Of a stretch of DNA of 64,000 nt, positions 1 to 8,943 are shown piece after piece. The notes under the pieces were generated by a model that was given only the letters and a program-made list of their open reading frames with translations, was not told the DNA's origin and did not search any database. Numbering within the stretch: the first letter of the stretch is position 1; every line of letters begins with the position of its first letter. The translations under genes were made by a program, and so were the position numbers. This DNA comes from Lichenibacterium dinghuense (lineage in GTDB: Bacteria; Pseudomonadota; Alphaproteobacteria; Rhizobiales; Beijerinckiaceae): NCBI RefSeq assembly GCF_021730615.1, contig NZ_JAJLMN010000001.1, forward strand, positions 2,553,501-2,617,500, written 5' to 3'.

Positions 1-7
1 GTCGGCT

Positions 8-478
8 TCACCCCGCCCTCCCGCCCCGCACCGGCAGCGGCCCGTCGCGCTTCACCTCCTCCATCACGGCGTAGGTGCGCGTCTCCCTGACCCCGGGCAG
101 GCCGACCAGCACGTCGCCGAGCAGGCGCCGGTAGGCCGCCATGTCGGCCACGCGTGCCTTGACGAGGTAGTCGAAGCCGCCCGCCACCATGTGGCATTCC
201 AGGATCTCGGGCGTCAGCCGCACCGCGCGGGCGAAGGAGTCGAAGGCGTCCGAGGTCGTCTTGTCGAGCGACACCTCCACGAAGACCAGCAGCCCGAGCC
301 CCAGGAGCTTCGGGTCGAGCCGCGCCCCGTAGCCGGTGATGACGCCGTCGCGCGTCAGCCGCCGCAGCCGCTCGCCCGTGGCGGTGGGCGACAGGCCGAG
401 CCGCTCGGCGAGGTCGCTCGTGGTGATGCGGCCGTCGGCCTGCAGGATGTCGAGGATCTTGAGGTCGCTGCCGTCCAC
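8..478 (-). CDS. Lrp/AsnC-family transcriptional regulator (putative PutR)
   Basis: A 156-residue Lrp/AsnC regulator. An N-terminal winged helix-turn-helix (about residues 5-60, with LKILDILQADGRIT and AERLGLSPTATGERLRRL) is followed by a RAM ligand-binding domain (about 70-145). I start it at the GTG at 478 because GGAGGA lies 7 nt upstream. The reading frame stays open for 34 more codons, but that extension is arginine-rich and has no family similarity. It is divergent from putA across 164 nt. In alphaproteobacteria this arrangement is typical of PutR, the proline-responsive activator of putA, so that role is inferred from family and context. The effector is not visible in the sequence. Confidence 0.9.
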   Translation of the reverse strand: MDGSDLKILDILQADGRITTSDLAERLGLSPTATGERLRRLTRDGVITGYGARLDPKLLGLGLLVFVEVSLDKTTSDAFDSFARAVRLTPEILECHMVAGGFDYLVKARVADMAAYRRLLGDVLVGLPGVRETRTYAVMEEVKRDGPLPVRGGRAG

Positions 479-642
479 CGCTGATCCTCCGCTGAATCGC
501 GCTCTTCGCCGCCGAAGGCTCCGCCATTCCGCCTTTTCGACCGATGGAGACGCGGCGAAGCCGGTGATACGATGACGCATCGACGGGGGAAAGCCGGCCC
601 CCGCGCGCGTTCCCCGTCCCGGCTTCCCGCGCGAGCCTCCCG
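479..642. promoter_or_regulatory. lrp/putA divergent intergenic region
   Basis: The region between the divergent regulator and putA must hold both promoters. A short inverted repeat, CGATGACGCATCG (570-582), sits about 60 nt before the putA start and is a candidate operator half. I see no convincing -35/-10 pair, which is common in GC-rich alphaproteobacterial promoters. Confidence 0.35.
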
Positions 643-3600
643 ATGACCGTCCACGTCCCGGCTTCCCCCTTCGCGGCCTTCGCGCCCTCGGTGCGGCCCC
701 AGGCGCCGCTGCGCGCCGCCATCACGGCCGCGGCGCGCCGGCCCGAGCCCGACTGCGTGGCGGCGCTGCTCGACGGCGCGACGCTGCCCCCCGCGCAGGC
801 CGCCGAGGCCGCCCGGACGGCGCGCGCCCTCGTCACCGCGCTGCGCGCCAAGGCGAAGCGCGGCGGCGTCGAGGGGCTGATCCAGGAATACGACCTGTCG
901 AGCCAGGAGGGCGTGGCGCTGATGTGCCTCGCGGAAGCGCTGCTGCGCATCCCCGACAGCGCCACGCGCGACGCGCTGATCCGCGACAAGATCGCGGGCG
1001 GCGACTGGCGCGCCCACCTCGGGCAGAGCCCGTCGCCCTTCGTCAACGCCGCCACCTGGGGCCTCGTCGTCACGGGCCGCCTCACGGCCACGACCAGCGA
1101 GGCGGGCCTCGGCGGCGCGCTGACGCGCCTCATCGCCAAGGGCGGCGAGCCGCTGATCCGCCGCGGCACCGACCTCGCCATGCGGATGATGGGCGAGCAG
1201 TTCGTCACCGGCCAGACCATCGCGGAGGCGCTGGCGAACAGCCGGGCGCTGGAGGCGCGCGGCTTCCGCTATTCCTACGACATGCTGGGCGAGGCCGCGA
1301 CCACGGCCGAGGACGCCGCGCGCTACCTCGCCGACTACGAGGGCGCCATCCGCGCCATCGGCGCGGCTTCGGCGGGCCGCGGACCCATCGAGGGGCCGGG
1401 CATCTCGATCAAGCTGTCGGCCCTGCATCCGCGCTACAGCCGCGCCAAGCGCGACCGCGCCATGGCGGAGCTGCTGCCGCGCGTGAAGGGCTTGGCCGCG
1501 CTCGCCCGCTCGTTCAACATCGGGCTCAACATCGACGCCGAAGAATCCGACCGGCTGGAGCTGTCGCTCGACCTGCTCGAGGCCCTGGCGCTCGATCCGG
1601 AGCTGAAGGGCTGGGACGGCCTCGGCTTCGTGCTGCAGGCCTACGGCAAGCGCTGCCCCACCGCGATCGACTTCGTCGTGGACCTCGCGCGCCGCGCCGG
1701 CCGCCGCATCATGGTGCGGCTGGTGAAGGGCGCCTACTGGGACTCCGAGATCAAGCGCGCCCAGGTGGACGGGCAGGCCGGCTTCCCGGTCTTCACCCGG
1801 AAGATCCACACGGACGTGAGCTACCTCGCCTGCGCGAGGAAACTGCTCGCCTCCTCCGACGCCGTGTTCCCGCAGTTCGCCACCCACAACGCGCAGACGC
1901 TGGGCGCGATCCTGGCCATGGCGGGCCCGGAGTTCCGACCCGGCGACTACGAGTTCCAGTGCCTGCACGGCATGGGCGAGCCGCTCTACGACGAGGTGGT
2001 GGGGGCGGGAAAGCTCGGCCGGCCCTGCCGCATCTACGCGCCCGTCGGCACCCACGAGACGCTGCTGGCCTACCTCGTGCGGCGCCTCCTGGAGAACGGC
2101 GCCAACTCGTCCTTCGTCAACCGCATCGCCGACGAGGGCGTGAGCGTCGACGACCTCGTGGCCGATCCCGTCGCGGCCGTCCGCGCCGAGACGCCCGTCG
2201 GCGCGCCGCATCCCCGCATCGCCGCGCCGCGCGACCTCCTGCCCGGACGCCTGAACAGTCGCGGCCTCGACCTCGCGGACGAGGACGCGCTCGCCGCGCT
2301 CGGCGCCGCCCTGGAGGAGAGCGCCGCGACCCGCTGGACCGCGCTGCCGGCCGGCACCACGGACGAGGCCGGCGCCGAGCCGGTGCTGAACCCCGCCGAC
2401 CGCCGCGACGCCGTGGGCCACGCGCGCCACGCGACCCCGGCCGAAGTCGAGGCCGCGCTCGCCCGCGCCGCGGCCTCGGCGCCCGCCTGGGCCCTCGTGC
2501 CCGCGGCGGCGCGCGCCGCGTGCCTGCGCGGCGCCGCCGACGCGCTCGAAGCCCGCATGCCGGTGCTGATCGGGCTCGTCGTGCGCGAGGCGGGCAAGAG
2601 CTACGCCAACGCGGTGGCGGAGGTGCGCGAGGCCGTCGACTTCCTGCGCTACTACGCGGCCGAGGCCGTGCGGACGCTCGGCGGCGGGGAGCATCGGCCG
2701 CTCGGCCCGGTGGTCTGCATCAGCCCGTGGAACTTCCCGCTGGCGATCTTCACCGGGCAGGTCGCGGCGGCGCTGGCGGGCGGCAACCCGGTGCTGGCCA
2801 AGCCCGCCGAGGAGACGCCGCTCGTCGCCGCCGAGGCGGTGCGGATCCTCCACGCGGCCGGCGTGCCCGAGGATGCCCTGCAACTCCTGCCCGGCGCGGG
2901 CGAGGTCGGGGCCGCCCTGGTGGGCGACGCCCGCACCATGGGCGTGATGTTCACCGGCTCCACCGCGGTCGCGCGAATGATCCAGCATCAGCTCAGCCTG
3001 CGCTTGACCCCGGAGGGCCGCCCCGTGCCGCTGGTGGCCGAGACGGGCGGGCAGAACGCGATGGTGGTGGATTCCTCGGCCCTGGCCGAGCAGGTGGTGG
3101 CCGACGTCGTCGCCTCCGCCTTCGACTCCGCCGGCCAGCGCTGCTCGGCCCTGCGCATCCTGTGCCTGCAGGAGGACGTGGCGGACCGCACCCTCGCCAT
3201 GCTGCGCGGCGCCCTGCGCGAGCTGGAAGTCGGCGACCCCCGCGCCCTGTCGGTCGACGTCGGCCCCGTCATCTCGGCCGAGGCGCGCGACGGCATCCTG
3301 TCCCATCTGGCCGAGATGCGGGCGCGCGGCCACCGTGTCGAGAGCCTGCCGCTGCCCGACGCCTGCCGGCACGGCACCTTCGTGGCCCCGACGATCGTCG
3401 AGGTGTCGCGGGTCGCCGACGTCGAGCGCGAGGTGTTCGGCCCCGTGCTGCACGTGCTGCGCTTCCGCCGCGGCGCGCTCGACCGCCTCGTCGACGACAT
3501 CGACGCCACCGGCTACGGCCTGACCTTCGGGCTGCACACCCGCATCGACGAGACGGTGGCGCGCGTGGTCGGGCGCGTCGAGGCCGGCAACGTCTACGTC

Positions 3601-4302
3601 AACCGCAACGTGATCGGCGCGGTGGTGGGCGTGCAGCCCTTCGGCGGCTCGGGCCTGTCCGGCACCGGCCCCAAGGCCGGCGGCCCGCTCACCCTCGGCC
3701 GCCTCGTGCAGGCGCCGCCCGCCGCCGCGCTCGACGGCTTGACGGGGGGCGAGCCCCCGGCCGCCGCGCGCCTCTACGCCGACTGGCTCGCCGCCGCCGG
3801 CCATGCCGCTGAGGCCGAGCGCTGCCGGGCCGCGCTGGCGCGCTCGCCGCTCGGCGCGGGGGCCGAGCTGGCGGGGCCGGTCGGCGAGCGCAACGCCTAC
3901 GCGCTGCGCCCGCGCGGCCGCGTCGCGGCGCTGGCGAGCGGGCCCGCGGGCCTGCGCGCGCAGGTCGGCGCGATCCTGGCCACCGGCAACACGGCGGTGG
4001 TGGAGCGCGCGGCGGCGGCCGCCCTCGACGGCATGCCGCGTGAGGCGGCGGCGCGCGTGCTGGTGGTCGACGACTGGTCCGCCGCCGAGGGGCTGCGCGG
4101 GGTCCTGTTCGAGGGCGACGCCGCGGCGCTGCTCGCCCTGCAGGGCCGCGTGGCGGAGCGGCCGGGCCCCATCCTCCTGCTGGAGGCCGTGGGCTCGGCG
4201 ACGCGCGAGGACTACCCGCCGGTGCGCCTGCTGGAGGAGAGCACGGTGTCGACCAACACGGCGGCGGCGGGCGGCAACGCCAGCCTCATGGCGATCGGGT
4301 GA
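643..4302 (+). CDS. putA: bifunctional proline dehydrogenase / L-glutamate-gamma-semialdehyde dehydrogenase
   Basis: PutA oxidises proline to P5C (FAD) and then to glutamate (NAD+). This is a 1219-residue protein. The FAD proline dehydrogenase barrel spans about residues 120-470 (RLVKGAYWDSEIKRAQ, FATHNAQT). The aldehyde dehydrogenase module spans about 560-1030, with ISPWNFPLAIFTGQ, general base E800 in ETGGQN and catalytic C834 in SAGQRCSALR. A conserved C-terminal domain follows. The N-terminal ribbon-helix-helix of enterobacterial PutA is absent, so it does not regulate itself. That fits the divergent Lrp regulator next door. The ATG at 643 follows a weak ribosome site. Confidence 0.97.
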   Translation: MTVHVPASPFAAFAPSVRPQAPLRAAITAAARRPEPDCVAALLDGATLPPAQAAEAARTARALVTALRAKAKRGGVEGLIQEYDLSSQEGVALMCLAEALLRIPDSATRDALIRDKIAGGDWRAHLGQSPSPFVNAATWGLVVTGRLTATTSEAGLGGALTRLIAKGGEPLIRRGTDLAMRMMGEQFVTGQTIAEALANSRALEARGFRYSYDMLGEAATTAEDAARYLADYEGAIRAIGAASAGRGPIEGPGISIKLSALHPRYSRAKRDRAMAELLPRVKGLAALARSFNIGLNIDAEESDRLELSLDLLEALALDPELKGWDGLGFVLQAYGKRCPTAIDFVVDLARRAGRRIMVRLVKGAYWDSEIKRAQVDGQAGFPVFTRKIHTDVSYLACARKLLASSDAVFPQFATHNAQTLGAILAMAGPEFRPGDYEFQCLHGMGEPLYDEVVGAGKLGRPCRIYAPVGTHETLLAYLVRRLLENGANSSFVNRIADEGVSVDDLVADPVAAVRAETPVGAPHPRIAAPRDLLPGRLNSRGLDLADEDALAALGAALEESAATRWTALPAGTTDEAGAEPVLNPADRRDAVGHARHATPAEVEAALARAAASAPAWALVPAAARAACLRGAADALEARMPVLIGLVVREAGKSYANAVAEVREAVDFLRYYAAEAVRTLGGGEHRPLGPVVCISPWNFPLAIFTGQVAAALAGGNPVLAKPAEETPLVAAEAVRILHAAGVPEDALQLLPGAGEVGAALVGDARTMGVMFTGSTAVARMIQHQLSLRLTPEGRPVPLVAETGGQNAMVVDSSALAEQVVADVVASAFDSAGQRCSALRILCLQEDVADRTLAMLRGALRELEVGDPRALSVDVGPVISAEARDGILSHLAEMRARGHRVESLPLPDACRHGTFVAPTIVEVSRVADVEREVFGPVLHVLRFRRGALDRLVDDIDATGYGLTFGLHTRIDETVARVVGRVEAGNVYVNRNVIGAVVGVQPFGGSGLSGTGPKAGGPLTLGRLVQAPPAAALDGLTGGEPPAAARLYADWLAAAGHAAEAERCRAALARSPLGAGAELAGPVGERNAYALRPRGRVAALASGPAGLRAQVGAILATGNTAVVERAAAAALDGMPREAAARVLVVDDWSAAEGLRGVLFEGDAAALLALQGRVAERPGPILLLEAVGSATREDYPPVRLLEESTVSTNTAAAGGNASLMAIG

Positions 4303-4367
4303 CGCATGCCTTGCCGGCCGCGCCGCGCTTCTCTACGGGGGAGGGCGGCGCAGCGGGGCTTGGGACG

Positions 4368-4586
4368 ATGAACTTCAGCGTGGTGGCGATCGCCGACGAC
4401 CGGCTGGAGTGCACGAACGAGGCCGGCCAGCGCTTCACCTTCCCGCTCGACGAGCTCCACGCCACCCGCAAGCCCGTCCGCACCGACGTCAAGGTCGGCA
4501 CGCTGCCGGTGGCGACGCCGCTGCGCACGCTGGAGCTCGCCCGCAAGGCCGCGGAGGACTACGCGGTCGCCCACGGCCTGATCTGA
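4368..4586 (+). CDS. small hypothetical protein
   Basis: A 72-residue acidic/basic protein starting MNFSVVAIADDRLECTNE. The frame is open back to 4299, overlapping the putA stop, but the upstream part looks non-coding. The ATG at 4368 begins the ordered beta-rich segment, so I start there. No family recognised. It is 65 nt downstream of putA and could be co-transcribed with it. Confidence 0.55.
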   Translation: MNFSVVAIADDRLECTNEAGQRFTFPLDELHATRKPVRTDVKVGTLPVATPLRTLELARKAAEDYAVAHGLI

Positions 4587-4646
4587 CTTTACGCTCCGTT
4601 AACCACGACGGGCGAGACTCCGCGGCAGACCAAAGCGGAGACCGCC

Positions 4647-4844
4647 ATGCAACTCGACACGAACCAGACGAAGCTCCTGCGCTGGGTCGAGGCCAAGGAG
4701 CCCGTGCTCGGCATCTTCTTCAACATGTCCGAGCTCGACCCGATGATCAGCGGCGGCCTGGTCGAGAAGCGCCCGGTGCCGCGCCAGAAGGGCCAGCTCG
4801 TGCTGACCGAGGCCGGCAAGGCGGCGCTCGAAGCGGCTCACTGA
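4647..4844 (+). CDS. small winged-helix-like hypothetical protein
   Basis: A 65-residue protein with a helix, then EKRPVPRQKGQLVLTEAGKA, which resembles the wing and last helix of MarR/PadR-type winged helices (the LTxAGxA ending is common there). It is too short for a complete regulator. Function unknown. GGAG precedes the ATG (gcggagaccgcc). Confidence 0.6.
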   Translation: MQLDTNQTKLLRWVEAKEPVLGIFFNMSELDPMISGGLVEKRPVPRQKGQLVLTEAGKAALEAAH

Positions 4845-4860
4845 TCGTCCGGAGAGGGCG

Positions 4861-5059
4861 GCGCCACGCCTCCTCCACCGTGCTTCGCACGGTCCCCCTC
4901 CTCCGTGAACGGAGGAGCATCAGCGCACGGCGCTTTCGATCTCGACCGAAAGTCGTTGAGTCGCGGTGATCCGCGTTTAAGCTGGCTCGACCTGATCCTC
5001 CTCCGTTCAAGGAGGAGGGGGGACCGCCCGCAGGGCGGTGGAGGAGGCCGACCGGGTGC
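4861..5059. repeat. MITE-like palindromic element, copy A
   Basis: An element of about 200 bp bounded by CCTCCTCCACC on the left and GGTGGAGGAGGCCGACCGGG on the right, with internal hairpins (CGTGCTTCGCACG, CTCCTCCGTGAACGGAGGAG). A second copy lies at 11962-12147 with nearly the same terminal inverted repeats. The left terminal repeat is degenerate here. No ORF inside encodes a transposase, so it is non-autonomous. Its right end runs into the DUF559 gene. Confidence 0.75.
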
Positions 5060-5067
5060 AACCTCCC

Positions 5068-5442
5068 ATGCGGGCGCCGCGATCCACCGTCCACCGCGCG
5101 CGACACCTCCGCCGCGAGATGACCCTCCCCGAAGTCCTGCTCTGGCGAGACCTGCGACGGCGCCAGCTCGACGGCCTGCCGTTCTGCCGCCAGCACCCCT
5201 TCGGCCCCTACGTCCTCGACTTCCTCTGCCCGGAGCACGCTCTGGCCGTCGAGGTCGACGGCACCGCCCACGACGAAGCATCGCGGGCTGCCCGCGACGC
5301 GCGGCGCGACGTCTGGCTGTCGGGGCAGGGTGTCCGCTTGCTCCGCTTTCGCGCCGCCGACGTGCTGTCCGACGCGGCGCGCGTCGACGTGCTGGCGACG
5401 GTTGCGGCCGCCGCGTCCCCTGTCCTACGAACGGGCGCATGA
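5068..5442 (+). CDS. DUF559 domain protein (Vsr-like PD-(D/E)xK nuclease fold)
   Basis: A 124-residue DUF559 protein with LRREMTLPEVLLWRDLRR, FCRQHPFGPYVLDFLCPE and LAVEVDGTAH. This is the family pattern with the D-xn-ExD nuclease-like core (related to very-short-patch repair endonucleases). The frame is open back to a GTG at 5038, but that codon lies inside the terminal repeat of the palindromic element, so I prefer the ATG at 5068. Neither start has a well-placed ribosome site. The stop overlaps the start of the peptidase gene (ATGA). The biochemical role of DUF559 is not established. Confidence 0.75.
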   Translation: MRAPRSTVHRARHLRREMTLPEVLLWRDLRRRQLDGLPFCRQHPFGPYVLDFLCPEHALAVEVDGTAHDEASRAARDARRDVWLSGQGVRLLRFRAADVLSDAARVDVLATVAAAASPVLRTGA

Positions 5443-6938
5443 CCCCCTACCTCACCCTCGAACGCCTTTTCGCCCGCCTGCGCGCGCTCGGCGACGCCGC
5501 CGGCATCCTCGGCTGGGACGCCCAGACCCTGATGCCCACCGGCTCGGCCGAGGGCCGCGCCGAGCAGCTCGCCGCGCTGCGCGGCCTTTCCCACGAGCTG
5601 CTGGTCGCGCCCTCCACCGCCGACCTGCTGCTCGCCGCCGGCGAGGACGCGCTCGACCCCTGGCAGGCCGCGAACCTCCGCGAGATGCGCCGCGCCCACG
5701 CCCACGCCTCCGCGGTGCCGGGCGACCTCGTCGAGGCGGAGTCGAAGGCCTCGTCCGTGGCCGAGATGGCGTGGCGCGAGGCCCGTGCGCGGAGCGACTT
5801 CGCGCTCCTGCGGCCCCACCTCGAGGAGGTGCTGCGCCTCGCCCGCGAGGTCGGCCGCGCCAAGGGCGAGGCGCTGGGCCTCGCCCCCTACGACGCGCTG
5901 CTCGACCAGTACGACCCCGGCCTCACCCGCGCCCGCATCGATCCCGTCTTCGACGCGCTGCGGGCCGAGCTGCCGGACCTGATCCGCGCCGCCCGCGAGC
6001 GCCAGGCCCGCGAGGGCGCGCCGCCGGCCGTCGCCGGCGCCTTCCCGGTCGAGGCGCAGCGCTCGGTCGGCGAGGCCCTGATGCGGACGCTGGGCTTCGA
6101 CTTCGCGCGCGGCCGGCTCGACACGAGCCTGCACCCCTTCTGCGGCGGCGCCACCGGCGACGTCCGCATCACCACGCGCTACGAGGCGGGCGACTTCACG
6201 CGCTCGCTGATGGGCGTGCTGCACGAGACCGGCCACGCCCTCTACGAGCAGGGCCGCCCCGCGGCCTGGCTGAGCCAGCCGGTCGGCGACGCGCGCGGCA
6301 TGACGCTGCACGAGAGCCAGTCCCTGCTGATGGAGATGCAGGCCTGCCGCTCGCCGGAGTTCATGCGCCACCTCGCGCCCGTGCTCGCCGGCGCCTTCGG
6401 GGCCGAGGGCGCGGCGCTCACCCCCGAGGTGCTGCACCGCATCTACACCCACGTGGCGCCGGGCTTCATCCGCGTCGACGCGGACGAGTGCACCTACCCG
6501 GCCCACATCCTGCTCCGCTACGACCTGGAGCGCGCCATGGTGGACGGCGACCTCGCGGTGGCGGACCTGCCGGGGGCCTTCGACGCGCAGGTGAAGGCGC
6601 TGCTCGGCCTCGACGTGCCCGACGACGCCCGCGGCTGCCTGCAGGACATCCACTGGCCCGGCGGCGCCTTCGGCTACTTCCCGACCTATACGCTGGGCGC
6701 CATCGCGGCGGCGCAGCTGTTCGAGGCCGCCACCGCGGCCGTGCCGGAGATCCGGCCCGGCCTGGCCGAGGGCGACTTCGCGCCGCTGCTCGCCTGGCTG
6801 CGCGCCAACGTCCATGCCAAGGGCTCGTCGCTCGGCACCGACGAGATCATGGAGGGCGCCACGGGCCGCCCGCTCGGCATCGACAGCTACCGGGCGCACC
6901 TGCGCCGCCGCTACCTCGGCGAAGGCGTCGCGGCCTGA
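5439..6938 (+). CDS. M32-family metallocarboxypeptidase (carboxypeptidase Taq type)
   Basis: A cytoplasmic zinc carboxypeptidase of 499 residues, the usual M32 length. The zinc motif HETGH is at residues 262-266 in GVLHETGHALYEQG, followed by ESQSLLMEMQ (third ligand region) and the family pattern FCGGATGDVRITTRY upstream. It removes C-terminal residues from peptides. The frame is open far upstream, but homology starts at the ATG at 5439, which overlaps the DUF559 stop by 4 nt and suggests translational coupling. Confidence 0.93.
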   Translation: MTPYLTLERLFARLRALGDAAGILGWDAQTLMPTGSAEGRAEQLAALRGLSHELLVAPSTADLLLAAGEDALDPWQAANLREMRRAHAHASAVPGDLVEAESKASSVAEMAWREARARSDFALLRPHLEEVLRLAREVGRAKGEALGLAPYDALLDQYDPGLTRARIDPVFDALRAELPDLIRAARERQAREGAPPAVAGAFPVEAQRSVGEALMRTLGFDFARGRLDTSLHPFCGGATGDVRITTRYEAGDFTRSLMGVLHETGHALYEQGRPAAWLSQPVGDARGMTLHESQSLLMEMQACRSPEFMRHLAPVLAGAFGAEGAALTPEVLHRIYTHVAPGFIRVDADECTYPAHILLRYDLERAMVDGDLAVADLPGAFDAQVKALLGLDVPDDARGCLQDIHWPGGAFGYFPTYTLGAIAAAQLFEAATAAVPEIRPGLAEGDFAPLLAWLRANVHAKGSSLGTDEIMEGATGRPLGIDSYRAHLRRRYLGEGVAA

Positions 6939-7045
6939 CCGACCGTGGCGCATTTCGTCCGACTTGTGATGCCCTCGACACGATCGCGCCCTAGGACCGC
7001 CGCGGCGATCGCGCATACAATCTCCGCCTCCGGGAGACGAGATCC

Positions 7046-7282
7046 ATGATCGAATGGTCCGTGAAGGGCGCGGGCGATGCCGTCACGGTGGTGAGCCCCG
7101 TGGGGGACGTGTACCCCTTCGTCATCACCTGCCTGCGCGACCTGCGCCTGAAGCTCCACCACCGCCCCGACTGGCACGGCGGCCGCGAGCCCGACGACGC
7201 CGCGCTGAAGATCTACGCCGCCCACGGCGTCGCGGCCCGCTGGGCCATGGACACGCTCGGGCCGATCCACCTGCATCTGTGA
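7046..7282 (+). CDS. small hypothetical protein
   Basis: A 78-residue protein beginning MIEWSVKGAGDAVTVV, with GGGAGA 11 nt before the ATG. It has mixed alpha/beta composition and no signal peptide or membrane segment. No family recognised. Single gene, followed by a palindromic repeat. Confidence 0.6.
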   Translation: MIEWSVKGAGDAVTVVSPVGDVYPFVITCLRDLRLKLHHRPDWHGGREPDDAALKIYAAHGVAARWAMDTLGPIHLHL

Positions 7283-7320
7283 GGGCGATCGGGATCGAAG
7301 GCCGAAACTCTTCACCCTCC

Positions 7321-7436
7321 CTCATCCTGAGCAGGGTCCGTAGGACCCGTGTCGAAGGACGCAGAAGCGGCCCGCTGCTGCGCGGAGAGCGCCTGCGTCC
7401 TTCGACACGGGCGCTCCGCGCCCGGCTCAGGATGAG
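7321..7436. repeat. long hairpin repeat (CTCATCCTGAG...CTCAGGATGAG type)
   Basis: An imperfect palindrome of about 116 bp. CTCATCCTGAGC and CCGTGTCGAAGGACGCAG on the left pair with CTGCGTCCTTCGACACGG and GCTCAGGATGAG on the right, with small internal hairpins. This is a widespread style of intergenic repeat in alphaproteobacteria. It sits between a convergent-free pair of plus-strand genes and could act as a transcription or mRNA-stability element. Confidence 0.75.
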
Positions 7437-7493
7437 AGAGGTTGAGACGACGGGTCAGGGTGTTTAGCCGTCGGTACGAGACGATCCATCCTC

Positions 7494-7542
7494 TGCGGGG
7501 CTCCGCCCCGCACCCCGCAAAAGGCCATCGGCCTTTTGAAAC
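7494..7542. repeat. REP-like double hairpin
   Basis: Two adjacent stem-loops: TGCGGGGCTCCGCCCCGCA, then AAAAGGCCATCGGCCTTTTG. The pair resembles the REP-type GGGGCTCCGCCCC / AAAGGCC hairpins common in Rhizobiales genomes. It ends about 30 nt upstream of the MFS start, so it may lie in that transcript leader. Confidence 0.6.
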
Positions 7543-7570
7543 CGAACCGTCCGCGAGGCATCATCACCGG

Positions 7571-8863
7571 ATGACATCGCCCGACGCCGCCCCTCCCAAG
7601 CTCGAACGCAAGGCCGTGGCGGCCGTGGTGCTCGGCAACGCGCTCGAGTTCTACGACTTCACCGTCTACGCCTTCTTCGCCGTGCCGATCGGCGAGGCCT
7701 TCTTCCCCGCCAGGGACCCGACCTCGAGCCTGCTCGCCTCCTTGGCGCTGTTCGGCATCGGCTACGTCATGCGGCCGATCGGCGGCGCGGTCATCGGCGC
7801 GCTGGCCGACCGCGCCGGGCGCAAGCCCGCCATGGTGCTCACCATCGGCCTGATGGCGCTCGGCATGCTGATGTTGGCCGTCACGCCCTCCACGGCCAGC
7901 ATCGGCTGGCCCGCGCAGGCGATCGTCATCGCGGGACGGCTGATCCAGGGCCTCGCGCTCGGCGGCGAGGTCGGCCCCTCCACGGCCTACCTGCTCGAAG
8001 CCGCGCCCAAGCGCAGCCGCGGCTTCATCGCCTCGTGGCAGATCGCCAGCCAGGGCTGCGCGGCGCTGTTCGCCGGCCTCGTCGCGACGGGGCTGGGCTT
8101 CGTGGTGGGGGAGGGCGCCATGGGCCAGTGGGGCTGGCGCGCCATGGTGCTGCTCGGCCTCCTCGTCGTGCCGGTGGGCCTCGTCATCCGCCGCCACCTG
8201 CCCGAGACCGCCGGGGCGGGCGAGGATGCGGAGGCGGCGGACTCCACCCTCGGGGTGATGCGGCGGCTGTTCCGCGAGCACGGCCGCCTGCTGCTCGTCA
8301 CCTTCGCGGTGATCTCGGCCTCGGCCGTCTCGACCTCGGTCGGCACCAACATGCCGGTCTACGCCAAGGCGACGCTGGGCCTCGCGGACGCGGTGTCGAC
8401 CGCGGTGCCGATCGCGCTCGGGCTCGCCTCCGTGCTGTTCCCGCTGCTCGGCGGGTACCTCGCCGACCGCGCCGGCCGCCGGCCCGTCCTGATCTGGCCG
8501 CGGGCCGCCATCGCGGTCCTCGCCGTGCCGCTCTTCCTGTGGATGGTGCGCGAGCGCTCGCCCCTGGCGGTCTACCTCGTGACCTTCCTGCTGTCGGCGC
8601 TGTCCTCGATCAACGCGGCCGCCATCATCGTCGCGATCCCGGAGTCGCTGCCGCGCGCCGTGCGCTCCGCCGGCCTGTCCATCGTCTACGCGCTGGCGGT
8701 GTCGATCTTCGGCGGCAGCACCAACTACGTGGTCAACAAGCTCGTCGCCGTGTCGGGCGACAAGCTGATGCCGGCCTACTACCTCGTCGCCTTCAGCTTG
8801 GCTGGCACCGCCGCGGCGCTGATGATGCCGGAAACGCGGGGGCGGGACCTCGAAGCGGGGTGA
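7571..8863 (+). CDS. MFS transporter (metabolite:H+ symporter type)
   Basis: A 430-residue inner-membrane carrier with 12 predicted hydrophobic segments. It has the MFS loop 2-3 motif GALADRAGRKPAM and the NALEFYDFTVYAFF start that typifies the MHS (metabolite:H+ symporter; citrate/proline/shikimate) group, plus DRAGRRPVL in the second half. The start is the ATG at 7571. Upstream codons in frame fall inside a palindromic repeat. Substrate cannot be read from the sequence. Confidence 0.88.
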   Translation: MTSPDAAPPKLERKAVAAVVLGNALEFYDFTVYAFFAVPIGEAFFPARDPTSSLLASLALFGIGYVMRPIGGAVIGALADRAGRKPAMVLTIGLMALGMLMLAVTPSTASIGWPAQAIVIAGRLIQGLALGGEVGPSTAYLLEAAPKRSRGFIASWQIASQGCAALFAGLVATGLGFVVGEGAMGQWGWRAMVLLGLLVVPVGLVIRRHLPETAGAGEDAEAADSTLGVMRRLFREHGRLLLVTFAVISASAVSTSVGTNMPVYAKATLGLADAVSTAVPIALGLASVLFPLLGGYLADRAGRRPVLIWPRAAIAVLAVPLFLWMVRERSPLAVYLVTFLLSALSSINAAAIIVAIPESLPRAVRSAGLSIVYALAVSIFGGSTNYVVNKLVAVSGDKLMPAYYLVAFSLAGTAAALMMPETRGRDLEAG

Positions 8864-8943
8864 CGGGTCATCCCGGCCGGGGGCACCTCGACGGCGGCGT
8901 GGAAATTGCTAAGCTCGCGCATTCAATGGAGGGGCGAGCCGCG

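Noticed and set aside
355-3804. Very long minus-strand frame opposite putA
   Set aside because: Arg/Gly/His-rich composition and no start signal; it is the antisense shadow of putA.
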